From contig JAUPFV010000004.1 in the NCBI GenBank assembly GCA_036936605.1, positions 289,644,009 to 289,708,008 on the forward strand: a DNA stretch of 64,000 bases, given 5' to 3'. This document shows positions 45,705-58,150 of the stretch, one piece after another. The stretch comes from Limnanthes douglasii subsp. nivea. Its lineage: Eukaryota > Streptophyta > Magnoliopsida > Brassicales > Limnanthaceae. The position numbers and the translations under genes were made by a program. Below the pieces are notes generated by a model that did no database searches, had not been told where the DNA came from, and was given only the letters and a program-made list of their open reading frames with translations. Position 1 is the stretch's first letter. Each line of letters starts with the position of its first letter.

Positions 45705-46637
45705 GGGTCAAGCTATATATACCCAATTCGGGTTTAAGTATACCCAATTTTGAGTATACCCAAAGATGATCTAAGTATACCCAAATTTTGACAAAAATAC
45801 ATTTTTCTAGGTATATAAGGTTTTTTTTTTTACTAATCTTATCCACCTCATTTTTTCAATTACACTCTCTAACTTCTCTCTAAAACCTTCAAGTTCTCTT
45901 TAATTTATCCGGCGAACTAAAATCCGGCGAACTAAAATATAAAAACTTAGTCTTAGTATCAAAATTTAGGGTTATAGTTGAATTAGGTAAAAAAATCAGA
46001 ATTTCAGGGTGTTTGGAGGCCATTTTCCGACCGAAATTCGACCGGAAAATGGCCATTTGCGAAGGCTGAGCGTATCGGTCAGTATAGAGGGGGTGTACCG
46101 ACCGGTACGCCCCTGTACCGGTCGGTACATAGTGTACCATAGGTACAGAGGGGGTGTACCGAACCCTCAGCCATCGCAAATGGTCATTTTCCGGCCGAAT
46201 TTCGGCCGGAAAATGGCTTCCAAACACCCGAAAATTATGAATTTTTTAGTAATTAAATTTTTAATTTTTTTTTTTAAAAAAAACTTCAAAAAAACAAGTT
46301 TTGATTTTGTGTTTTTATTAGAAGAAGTTTAAAAAAATTAAAAAGAGTTTGAATGTTCTTGAGGCAACTTTGAATGTTAAAGAACAATTTGAAGAATTTC
46401 ACAAAATTGTAGTAATATGAGGTTTGATCTAGTAGAGAGTTGTGTTTTTTTGGGTATACATAACCAAATAGATTGTTTTGTGAATTGGGTGTATCTAGGA
46501 TATACTTAGTGTTTTTTTTTACTTAGTGTCAATTCGGATATTAAATGAAATTTCAAGGGATTTTTCGTCCTAAAAAAGTCAAATAAAAATCAACTGTGTT
46601 TTTTGGGTATACTTAAATCACATTTATAGCCGTACCC
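45705..46637. mobile_element. Non-autonomous MULE with perfect 9-bp TSD
   Basis: The 933-bp element begins GGGTCAAGCTATATATACCC. Its other end, read inward, is GGGTACGGCTATAAATGTGA. Both continue into TTTAAGTATACCCA. AAAAAATAT flanks both sides exactly (45696-45704 and 46638-46646). Its right end is homologous over 200 bases or more to the left end of the MULE at 48962. It carries a 63-base inverted repeat and no transposase. Confidence 0.9.
46008..46228. repeat. 63-base GC-rich palindrome in the small MULE
   Basis: Arms 46008-46070 and 46166-46228 (GGGTGTTTGGAGGCCATTTT...GGCTGAG) are inverted copies with about six mismatches. The loop holds a second palindrome (GTACCGACCGGTAC). Weaker similarity extends the arms outward to about 45980 and 46255. 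Similar peptides are therefore readable on both strands. Confidence 0.9.
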
Positions 46638-46919
46638 AAAAAATATACATTCCATCCAAATTTTCATCATTAGAAAGGAAGCCAAAATTAACAACAAAAA
46701 AATTGAAAAACTAGCTACTTAAATTCAAGGTCTAAATAACAGACATTCATAGAATTAGATCTAAAGTAAAAGACATAGCAAAAATAAAAATCTATTAAGC
46801 ACTGCAAAATAAGTAGCAAATCTCCATTAAATTTGTATCACCAACTGCAATAAACAGATATTCATTCCAACAAACAGGAAAGACACCTCAAAATAGAATC
46901 AAAATTTGTAGCAATTTGA
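46638..46919. other. 3' flank of RPS19
   Basis: This is TSD of the small MULE and then probable 3' UTR of the ribosomal gene. Nothing else is seen. Confidence 0.5.
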
Positions 46920-48423
<1,504 letters not shown>

Positions 48424-49122
48424 ATGAGAATGAATATGGGTCGGGCTTTATGAGATTGTGTAGTTGGGTTTTCGGTATAGTCCAATATGACCATAAAGGC
48501 CGCGGCTAAACCAATAAACAAATTCAACAAAAATACTTCCTAATCAGACTTTCACATAATTATTTTAATTTAGTTTTTAATATTGAATAATTATTTTATT
48601 TTAGTTTTTAATATTGAGGTTGCACTTTTTGTATTATATATTTTAAATTCAAAGAATTCATAAATCAGACTTCATAGCAATAGCAATAGGATAAATTTTC
48701 CAAATTCTTAATTCAAATTGAGTTTATAAAAACTAAAACAAATAAATAAAAAGGATAGAAACTATTTGAAAAAGTGACGAGACCAAGATTGTAATATCCT
48801 AAACGATTTGAAAAAGTGACGAGACCAAATAAATAAACGATTGTTTATTATTTTATATTTTAATAAAATATTTTTAAAAAATTATATATATGTGATGTTA
48901 AATTAAAATAAATTTAAATCATAAAATAATAAATTTATAATAAAAAATATTATATATATATGGGTATGGCTATATATACTCAATTCAGGTTTAAGTATAC
49001 CCATCCATTCTTTGAGTAGGGACGAAGAATGTGAAAGCTCCAAGAATTGGTTACTCTGTTCTTGCTTAGGAACAGAGTCTGTTTTTTAATTTTTCTTCAA
49101 TTCTGCTTCTTTCAATTGAATA

Positions 49123-50577
49123 ATGACTACTAATCTTTGTTCTTCTGAGGATTTTCCTTTACTAAGGAATGTTGATCATCTACAGCAACTTCAACAAACT
49201 CAAGGATCTCTGGGTCTTGAGCCAAAACAGAGTAATGGTGAATCTAAATTTCCTGATGAGGGTTGTAACGTTATATTGAATCCAATATTTGAGGAGAAAG
49301 ATAAAAGCAAAGTTGATGGAGCAAGGAAGAATTCGTATGCTGATACGTTAAAAAGCAAGAACGTGGATTTTGAGCATTCTGTGATCTCTGTTTCTGTTAA
49401 TAGTGATATTCCGGTTATTGTTTTCGATGCTGGTGATAAGGATAAACTTATGAAACTTTCTAAGCACACTCTTGTTGCAAAATTTGCATCAGGCAAGCCT
49501 ACTATGGAAAGTTTCAGAAGTTTCTTGGCTAAGTTTAATTTTTCTGGAAGTTACAATGTCTCTGTCTGGGATTTTAGGCATGTGTTTATCGAGTTCAGTA
49601 ATGTTGATGATTTTATGCGTTTATGGTCGAGAAATGTGTGGATTCTGGGCAATAAGACAATGAGGTTGTTGAAATGGACACCAGACTTTGATCCTAATCT
49701 GGAATGTCCATTTTCTCCTGTCTGGGTTTCTTTGCCTAGTTTGCCTGAGTTTTTGTTTAACAGAGCCACGATTAGTGAAGTAGCCAAGATATTGGGTACG
49801 CCTTTAAAGATCTGGGTTTCATCGGTTAATAGAGCTAGGCAGAACTGCTGTAGATTTTGGGTGGAAATTGATGTTTCTAAACCATTAATTCATAAGGTTC
49901 AATTAAAGTTTGGAGATGTGGACAGTTATTCGATTGATCTTGTTTATGATAATACTCCTTTATATTGTCATCACTGCGCTCATATTGGTCACTCTGAGGA
50001 CAAATGTAAGAAGCTGTTGGTTGTTGAGAAGATTCAATCTGCTGGTCAGGAGATTGAGCATGCTCTTAAAGATTCTTGTGAATTAGATTGTGTCTCTTGT
50101 TCTAAGCAGGATGGAAATCAGCAGAATCAGGATATGAGTTATGAAGATACTAGTGATCAAGTTGCTCATTTTGTTAAAGAGAAGCCTTCTGGTAGGATGA
50201 TAAAGTCTATTATAGTTGACAAGGATGATGTTAGTCCTAGTCATGTGGATTTGGATGATAGCTGTTCTTTTCAAATGGTTAAAGAAGCAGAGTTTAGTGA
50301 TTCTGTAGCCCCTGTGATTGAAGAGGAGATGATTGATGCATTAAGAACTTTAGAACGAAGAAATATGTTTGAGGTTTTGAGTACTGATGTTCATGTTTCT
50401 CTTAAAAAGGATGGCAGTTTGCCATGTTCTCCAGTTAAGAATAAGTATGAGAAAGCTAAAAACAAAAGACAGGATTCGCAGAAAGCAAAAAAGGTTCCTA
50501 ACATTTGGTCTTCTAAAGGTCCAGTTTCTTATAAGATATTGAAGCTCAAAAGAGCCCATAAGTTTGCTCCTGATTAA
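49123..50577 (+). CDS. LINE ORF1 protein (DUF4283, CCHC zinc knuckle)
   Basis: An intact 484-codon frame. After a variable N-terminus, a DUF4283 region spans about residues 105-240 (LWSRNVWILGNKTMRLLKWT, SPVWVSLPSLPEFLFNRATI). A zinc knuckle (CHHCAHIGHSEDKC, C-x2-C-x4-H-x4-C) lies near residues 282-296. The tail is acidic then Lys-rich. In plant L1 elements this protein binds element RNA. Its stop codon overlaps the ORF2 start by one base (TAATG at 50575-50579). Confidence 0.92.
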   Translation: MTTNLCSSEDFPLLRNVDHLQQLQQTQGSLGLEPKQSNGESKFPDEGCNVILNPIFEEKDKSKVDGARKNSYADTLKSKNVDFEHSVISVSVNSDIPVIVFDAGDKDKLMKLSKHTLVAKFASGKPTMESFRSFLAKFNFSGSYNVSVWDFRHVFIEFSNVDDFMRLWSRNVWILGNKTMRLLKWTPDFDPNLECPFSPVWVSLPSLPEFLFNRATISEVAKILGTPLKIWVSSVNRARQNCCRFWVEIDVSKPLIHKVQLKFGDVDSYSIDLVYDNTPLYCHHCAHIGHSEDKCKKLLVVEKIQSAGQEIEHALKDSCELDCVSCSKQDGNQQNQDMSYEDTSDQVAHFVKEKPSGRMIKSIIVDKDDVSPSHVDLDDSCSFQMVKEAEFSDSVAPVIEEEMIDALRTLERRNMFEVLSTDVHVSLKKDGSLPCSPVKNKYEKAKNKRQDSQKAKKVPNIWSSKGPVSYKILKLKRAHKFAPD

Positions 50578-53500
50578 TGACCATAACTCTGATTAACTGG
50601 AATGCAAGAGGTCTGGCAAGTAAGGAAACTTTGCAGAGATTAAAATCTTTGGTAATTTCTGAAAAAGCCAGCTTTGTTGCAATTCAGGAGCCTTTGATAA
50701 AGGCTGATGTTATGAGTAAGGTTTCTATGAAGTTGAAGTTGAAAGGGTACATGTGTAATGTGAGCAATAAGATCTGGGTATTTTGGCATCAGGACTTTAA
50801 GGTGGAGAGTGTTTTTGATTCTGAACAGCTTCTTCATCTTAAGGTGTGTCACTCTTCTGTTAATAAGTGGTTTTATGTGTCTGTGGTATATGCGAAGTGT
50901 AGAAGAGATAGAAGGGTTGAGCTTTGGGATTCTATAAGAGGTCTGGATGCTGATTCTAATATAGGGATAATGCTTGGAGATTTTAACATTATTTCTGGTC
51001 TTCACGAACAGTTGGCTTGTTCTACAGTTAATCAAAGAGGGATGGATGATTTTAACAATTGTATTTTGGATTGTGGTTTGATCGATGCTGGCTTTTCTGG
51101 TTCACCTTTTACTTGGTCTAATGGTCGAAATTGGAGAAGGTTGGATCGAGTTATGTATACTTCTGCTTGGCTTGAGTTTTTTTACTGTACAGCTGTTTCT
51201 CATTTGGCTCGATGTTGTTCTGACCATTGTCCTCTAGTTATTAAGCTGCCATCTAGTAGTCAAATTGTTAAGGCTTCGTTTAAGTTTCAAAACATGTGGT
51301 TAACTCATCCTGGCTTTATGAATATGGTTAGTGATACTTGGTCTGTTAGTATTGATGAAAATGTTGGGAATCCTGTAATGGTTTATTGGCTTAAGCAGCA
51401 GAGACTTAAAAGTGCATTGAAGGCCTGGAATAGAGAGGTCTTTGGGAATGTTTTTGATGCTATTAAGCTTTCTGAAGCTGCTATCATTGATAGGGAGGAT
51501 AAGTTTCAAATTGATTCGTCTGAGGTGAATAGAGATGCTTTGAAGGAGGTCAGATTAAATCACTTAATCCTTCTTGATAGAGAAGAAATGTTTTGGAAAC
51601 AAAAGGCTCATGCCTCTTGGTTGAAGGATGGTGATAGGAATACATCTGCTTACCATGGTTTTGTGAAGAAGAGAATTAGGAGGAACAGGATTGATAGGAT
51701 TAAAATTGATAATGACTGGCTTTCTTCTAAAGAGGATATTGGTAGGTCTGCTGTAGACTTTTATAAATCTCTTCTTGCTCCTTCTCTTGAGATTGATGAT
51801 ACTCTTTCAATGGAGGTGATTCCTGTGTTAGTTACTGAGGAAGAGAATAATGATATTTCTTGTACTCCTGATTCTGATGAAATTTTTGAAGTCATTAAGT
51901 CCTTAAACTCAGATTCTGCTGCTGGTCCTGATGGATTCAATGGCTATTTTTATAAGAAATGTTGGAAGATTATTGGAGATGATCTTTCTACTGCGATTAA
52001 GGGTTTCTTTAATGGTTATAGTCTTCCTAAAAGGGTGAAAGCAACTACAATCTGCCTTATTCCTAAGCTTGACAATCCTAGTAAGTGGACTGATTTTCGT
52101 CCTATAAGTTTAACTACGTTGTTTTCTAGGATTGTTGGAAAGATTATCAATAACAGGCTTGCTAGAATTCTTCCAAAGCTCATTTCAAAGGAACAAGGTG
52201 GGTTTGTTAAAGGTAGAAGCATCCAGGATTCAATTTTGCTGGCTCAGGAAATGTGCTTTGATATCAATGGTAATAGAAGTGTGGGTAATGTGATTGTCAA
52301 GACTGATATGACCAAGGCTTTTGATAAGCTTAGTCATAATTTTTTATTTGATATTTTGAAGCTCTTTGGATTTAGTTCTGCTGTTTCTGCTTTGATTAAG
52401 AGTTGTATCACCAATGTCCATTCCTCTGTCTTGGTTAATGGTGAGTTAAATGGTTATTTTGCAAATTCTCATGGCCTTAGACAAGGGGATCCCATATCCC
52501 CTAGTCTGTTTATTCTTGCTGAAGAATATTTGTTAAGGAGTATTAAAAGTCTTTCTGAAAGGAATCCTTTGTTTAGATATAAGACCAGAAGTAGATTGAA
52601 TGTGGCATGTTTAGCCTTTGCTGATGACTTTATGGTTTTTGCCAATGGGAATGCTGATACTATGAAGGCTATTAAGGATGTTATTGATCACTATCAGAGG
52701 GTTTCAGGTCAAGAAATCAATACTACAAAGTCAAAGCTGATTGTTTCAAATAAAATGAATCATCATCAGATTTCTATTATTGAAGATATTTGGAATGTTA
52801 AACATACATTTTTGCCTTTTAAATATCTGGGTTCTATCATCTGTATTAAATCTAGAGTTTCTTACTTTGAGGATTTGATATACAAAGTCAGGGAAAGAAT
52901 AATGGACTGGGACAAGCTCCATCTGTCCTTTGCTGGCCGGCTTCTCTTGATCCAGGTTATTCTTCTTGCTTTTCCAACTTATTATCTGCAACACATCATG
53001 CTGCCTGTCAGTATTATAAACAGGTTAGAGGTACTTTTCAACAAGTTTATGTGGGGATCAAAAGAGGATAAAAGAAGTATTAATTGGACTAGTTGGAGGA
53101 AGCTTTGCAAGCCATATATTGAAGGGGGTCTCAACTTAAACACTCTTAATGATATGCAACAAATGTTCTCAATGAAGCTGTGGTATGTTTTTAGAAAGCA
53201 TGATTCCTTATGGGCTAATTACATGTTGTCTGTCTATTGTCATGATGGGATTCATCCAGTTTTGGCTGTTTCTCCTAGTAAGAAGTCGAGATCGTGGAAT
53301 AGAATCATCAATGCTAGAGAGTTAGCTGAAGGTTTTATTTTTTGGCTTCCTGGTCAAGGGGATATTAACTTTTGGTATGACAGGTGGTGTTCTGAGAATG
53401 CTTTTATTAAAGTGATAACAAATGATGAAAGAAGATTGCTTTGGAGGTCTGGTAATAGCATGGTTAAAGATTACTGGTCTAATGGAAATTGGGACTTAGA

Positions 53501-54697
53501 GAAGCTCAGAGTTACTGTCACTTCTACTGAAATCTCTAAAATAGTGAAGATTAGGCTATCTGATACAAATGATGCTATCAAGTGGTCTCTATCCAAAGAT
53601 GGTAACTTTAATGCTAAAGAAACTTTGAGGCAGATAAGGGTTAATGGTAGTGTTTCTGCTATTTACGCTAAGACTTGGAATGGGGTCTCTCCTAAAAAAT
53701 GCTCTTTTCTATTGTGGAGAGCTCTGCATGGTTGGCTTCCTACAGATGTAGCTATGCAAAAGAAAAGAATTCATCTGGCCTCAAGATGCATTCAATGTAA
53801 TAATAGTGTTGAAAACACTAACCACATTATGGTGCATTGTACTGAATCCTGGTCTGTCTGGTCTCATTTCAGTCAGATCTTCAAAGTGAATGTTCAGCCT
53901 CACATGACTCTGGCTCACATAGTGATGAAGTGGTATTGGAATTCCAAGAAAGCTTGTGATATATATGCTATTTTACCTGCAATATAGGTTGGTGTGTGTG
54001 GTCAGGCAGAAATAAGAAAAAGCATAATGAGGTTCCTTCAAACTCAATGATGGTTATCAAGCATGTTATTTACATTCTAAATGGATTAGATCAAGCGAAT
54101 ATCTTAACTAAGAAGCATTGAGGTTTTAACAGTAAAGAGGCATTGATTCTAGGCTGTGTAAATCAGTTTAAATCTCCTAACAAGCCATTGTTCTTAAGAT
54201 GGAAAAGCCCTAAACACGGTAGATATAAATTGAATGTCGATGGATCCTGTACCTCAAATCATGAATCTTCTGGTGGTGCTGTAATCAGAGATAGCATGGG
54301 TCGGATTGTTGGTGGTACTGGTAAGCTTTATGGTAAGGGATCCCCTTTGATAGCTGAATGCCGAGCTCTACTTGATGGTTTGGTGCTGTGTAGAAGTCTG
54401 GGACTGCTTCATGTTGATATAGAGATGGATTCGGTGATTTTGTTGAATCTTCTTGTTTACGGATCTTCGACTTGGTATTTAGCTCCATTACTGAGCTGCT
54501 GTAGAAGATTGATTAGGTCGCAAATGGTCTTCAGGCATATTTTTCGTGAGCAGAATCTTGCAGCCGACTGGGTTGCCAAGGAAACTTTGAAGATTTGTGC
54601 TGATTTTGATTTTACAGAAGTGAATGTTCCTACAAAATTGAAGGCTATAGCTCTGTTAGAAAGTATTAGTCTAGGGTATTTGAGATTGGGGATTTAG
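50577..54697 (+). pseudogene. LINE ORF2 (endonuclease, reverse transcriptase, zf-RVT, RNase H)
   Basis: A 1136-codon frame (50577-53987) holds the APE endonuclease (LINWNARGL, AIQEP, MLGDFNIIS, FTWSNGRNWRRLDRVM, SDHCPLV). It also holds the reverse transcriptase (DFRPISLTTLFSRIVGKIIN, DMTKAFDKLSHNFL, GLRQGDPISPSLFILAEEYL, LAFADDFMVFANG) and a zf-RVT region (WNGVSPKKCSFLLWRALHGW). A frame change near 53985 leads to WCVWSGRNKKKHN, a TGA at 54119-54121, and then a C-terminal RNase H (NVDGSCTSN, GAVIRDSMGRIVGG, IAECRALLDGL, IEMDS, REQNLAADWVAK). RT box FADD replaces the usual YADD. Two lesions make it nearly but not fully intact. Confidence 0.93.
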
Positions 54698-55278
54698 GGT
54701 TAGGAGTTTTGCCCTAATTCTTTGGAGAAAATGAAGCTCATCTCCCGCTTTCTTTAAATTTGTGTAAAATTGATGTCAAGTCTCTGTAATTCCTTCTCAT
54801 TTCAATAAAAGTCCTTCATTAAAAAAAGGTTTAAGTATACCCAAAATCAACATTTGACTTTCGTTTTATTTATTTTTTATTTTTTTACCCTCGACAAAAA
54901 AATTAATATCCAAACTGTCATTAAGTAAAAAAAAAACTACTAAGTGTATCCTGAGTATCCCCAATTCACCAAATAACTTATTTCGCTATCTATACCGAAA
55001 CAAACATTCTTCTTTACTGAATTTATTATCCAAATAGTATAGTTTTCTTAAATTTTTTGAAACCAACTTCAAACTTCATAACAAAACCAAGAACATTCAA
55101 CCTAAAACACAAAATCGATCATGACTGAAGCAGAACTAGGGATCAGTGTGGAGGAGTTGATGTCGCCGGAAAAAATAGATGATGAAATTTTGTCGGAAAA
55201 AAAGTTGGAGTCGTCGGAGAAGCCGCCACCGTCGCCGGAGAAGCACCCATCGTCGGAGGAGAAGGTAAAAATTTCGTC

Positions 55279-55421
55279 GGTGGCCCTTGTACCATCGGTT
55301 CCAAGCCATGTAATCGGTGGTGCGTAGGTGACGCACGGCCGGTTCTTGGCCTTTGAACCGGTCGTGCGTCACCTACGCACCACCGGTTCCATGGCCTAGA
55401 ACCGATGGTGCAAGGGCCACC
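55279..55421. repeat. 67-base near-perfect hairpin in the transposase intron
   Basis: Arms 55279-55345 and 55355-55421 pair around a 9-base loop with about six mismatches. They include GGTGGTGCGTAGGTGACGCA and its complement. Confidence 0.93.
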
Positions 55422-55535
55422 TGTCGGTCGGTATCGAGGCCTCAGTACCACCGGTGCTGAGGCCATGAACCAGTGGTGTAGGGGCCTTAGTCCGCTCGTT
55501 CTGAGGCCCCAACACCACCGGTTCTAGGCCTCTTA
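55422..55535. repeat. Further GC-rich hairpins in the same intron
   Basis: AACCAGTGGTGTAGGGGCCT (55468) pairs with the region ending AACACCACCGGTT (55523). A shorter palindrome GGCCTCAG...CTGAGGCC lies at 55438-55464. Confidence 0.8.
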
Positions 55536-56640
55536 ACCTTGGGTTCGCGCAGATTTTTCGAAAAAAATCAAGGTTTTTTCCGTTTTTAACTATACATGAA
55601 TGCTTATTGTTGTTTGTTGTTGTGTAACAGGGGACGGATGTCGCCAATGGGACTGAGGCACCTTCCGCTACTGACTACAGTCATTTGTTCTTCACTACCG
55701 AGTTCTACACACACGACGCGTTAGTAAAATGGGTTACGAAGATAGGAAAACTCTATGGTATGGTTATCAACATAAGTCGGTGCGACAAAGTAAACAGTAG
55801 AAAAAGTCCGAGGATGTATTTCCAGTGTGGTGGGGGGGGGGGAGAATATACTCCAAGAGTAGCAGAAAAAGACCGTAAACGGAAGTCTACATGAACGAAA
55901 AAGATTGACTGCCCATTTCAGCTTCTCGGGTTAATGGTTGAACCAGATCAATGGAAGTTAGAAGTGAAATATGGTATTCATAACCATAAGACTTCAAAAC
56001 ATCTATATGGTCATTCTTTTGCTGGCCGTTTGAATGATGAAGAGATGGAATATGTTGAACGAGCGACCTACATTGGTACTAACCCCAGAGATATACTGAA
56101 TGGTGTTAAGAAGTTGAACGAAGATAATGTTTATACCATGCAGACGATCTACAATGCACGACAGAAAAGTAGGGTTTTAAAAAAGGCGGGTAGGTCACAA
56201 CTCCAGTTCTTGTTGGGGGAGCTTAAGTCACATAATTATTATGAATGGCATAAATCTGGTGAAGACGATGGACAAATCATTACAGATTTGTTTTTTGCCC
56301 ATCCCGTCAGTGCTGACCTTTTGCGGACATTTCCAACAGTTTTGATAATGGATAGTACATATAAAGTCATACGATATGGTATGCCATTGTTCGAGATAGT
56401 GGGTGTGACGTGTACCAGATTGACTTTCTGTGAGGCATTTGCCTTCATGTCCGGTGAGAAGTTAAACAACTTCAAATGGGTGTTAAAATGTTTGAAGTCG
56501 TTGATTTTCGTTCACGGAATTGAAGAACCTCGGGTCATCCTAACCGACAGATATTTAGCGTTGATGAACGCATAGAAGTTGTATTCCCAGAGACAACGCA
56601 TATGTTATGTCGATGTTGTAATATATTGTTCATATCTCAA

Positions 56641-57569
56641 GAAAAGTTCTATGATTTATTTATAACAAAGTAGACACCCATATTGACTAACAATTCACTT
56701 CTTAACAAGTATAAAGGCATGCGATAAACACAACTACATAAACATATTAATACATATACATAAATATATTATCCAAAAAAATTGGTGTATGTATAAACTG
56801 TCTTTTTAATTCATATTATTTATCAATGATAAGCGTGTATGAACCCAATAAGACACAAACCTTATAGTAAATTATTAAGAAACATTAGGTTGAAAAGCCT
56901 TACCAAGCTAAAAAGAAACATCAACAACAAATATTTGGGCTATCAAAGTTATCAAACACAAGAAATGAAAAAATCTAAAATATAAATTATTCAAAATTTC
57001 TTAAATTTTTAATAGTCTTTATGGCATCCAGGTCCATTATAACTTTATTTATACGCATTACTATCAAACCACAAATAAAAACTTACACTTTTGTTATAAG
57101 TTACAAAATGCATGAGTTGGGAGTAGCAAGAAGCGAAGAATATTTGTAGTTCGGAGACTTGTTTGACAATGTATACCTGAGTGTGTAAATTTTTAGGTTT
57201 TCTCAAAGCCCCACTATCTATCTCTATCTTTCTCTTTATTTTTCTCTTTCTTCATCTATCTCTCCCTATCTATTTCCTCTCCTCTTATTTCACTTTTGGA
57301 GTATTTTTTTTACTTGACTAAACAAGAACTATTAATATTATGCGGTGGAGGTTAAAGTAGGGGTATAGGGGAAACAACCACCTTGCCCCTACATGGATCC
57401 GACATTGCTAAAAAACACTTAAGTTTTGATAAAATATGGATAATCATATGGTGATAAATGAGTGCTTACAAATAAACATCTCATATTCTGAAAATATCGC
57501 TAACCATATTTGTCTCTCGTGTTTTTTTTTGTTTTTTTTCAAAATATCAAATATTTCAAACCATAACTC
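56641..57569. other. AT-rich intergenic DNA
   Basis: A CT-rich tract (CTATCTCTATCTTTCTCTTT) lies at 57210-57300. No gene is seen. Confidence 0.5.
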
Positions 57570-58150
57570 CAAAAATAACCTCGAAATATCATTGGTTTTG
57601 TTTTTTAAGATGAACAAAACTAGATTCATAATTGTGTGTAATTGGAATGCAAAATAAATTTGAAAAACAGTTGTGTTTCACTTGTGGAATTATATGTAAT
57701 TTGGTTGCTAAAAATCAATTGAATTCCAATCGTGGAGTAATGTTTGATTTGGTTGCTAAAAATAATTATGTTCTAATTACGAAATTATGTGCAAATGTGT
57801 TGAGTAAACAAGAAGAAAATAAGCGCGGTGATAACACTTTGGTTGCTAAATAAGTATGATTGTGTGAAAAAAATACAATTCATATGTGTGAAAATAAGTG
57901 TTAATTGGGCATGAAATAACTATTTTTTTGAACTTGTAAAAATATGTGTATTTGTATGCTAAAAAACTTATTTTAAAAATGGATTGTGTTCCAGATAGGA
58001 AATAACGTGTAATTTAATTGCTAAAACCCAACTATGTTATAGTTTCGTAATGATGTGCAAATGAGATTCGTAATTAAAAAGAAAATTGTTATAGAAATAG
58101 GAATTTTGTTGATAAATAAGTATGATTGGATGAAAAAAATAAATTAATAA
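57570..58150 (-). repeat. Dispersed subrepeat element, copy B
   Basis: Read on the minus strand, it follows copy A (15770-16280) in order: GCAACCAAAG, ATTTTCTTCTTGTTTACTCAA, TTTGCACATAATTTCG, GCAACCAAATTACATATAAT, then GAATCTAGTTTTGTTCATCT. The 73-codon open frames here are products of the repeat. Confidence 0.65.

Larger units (their letters stand above)
49004..54826 (+). mobile_element. Near-intact L1-type LINE
   Basis: The 5823-bp element is flanked by a 17-bp target duplication AGGTTTAAGTATACCCA (48987-49003 and 54827-54843). It ends in a short A tail preceded by AATAAAA (54803-54809). ORF1 is intact. ORF2 has one frameshift and one stop near its C-terminus. The target is the terminal repeat of a MULE. 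Confidence 0.95.
48962..56640 (+). mobile_element. Second MULE, interrupted by a LINE, right end missing
   Basis: The left end GGGTATGGCTATATATACTC is preceded by TATATATAT. It continues into TTTAAGTATACCCA, where a LINE has inserted, and resumes at 54844. The resumed sequence matches the right end of the small MULE at 45705-46637. A spliced FAR1/MULE transposase follows (55121-56640). I cannot find a matching right end; similarity stops near 56640. Confidence 0.8.
55121..56640 (+). pseudogene. FAR1/MULE transposase of the second MULE, truncated
   Basis: Exon 1 (55121-55264) encodes a Glu/Lys/Ser-rich leader (MTEAELGISVEELMSPEKID). A 366-bp intron holds GC-rich hairpins. Exon 2 starts at 55631 and encodes the FAR1 region (FYTHDALVKWVTKIGKLYGM, ISRCDKV, IDCPFQLLG, VKYGIHNHKTSKHLYGHSF). 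The first part of the MULE domain follows (TNPRDILNGVKKLNEDN, VLIMDSTYKVIRYGMPLFEI, VILTDRYLALMNA). Lesions: TGA at 55892 within KST-stop-TKK, and a frame change at 56573, after which EVVFPETTHMLCR is still readable. The rest, including any SWIM and OTU part, is gone. It is a clear relative of the transposase at 31123-33925. Confidence 0.9.

Noticed and set aside
57436..57853. Three 60-73-codon frames
   Set aside because: They lie in or next to the dispersed subrepeat element and repeat its units.
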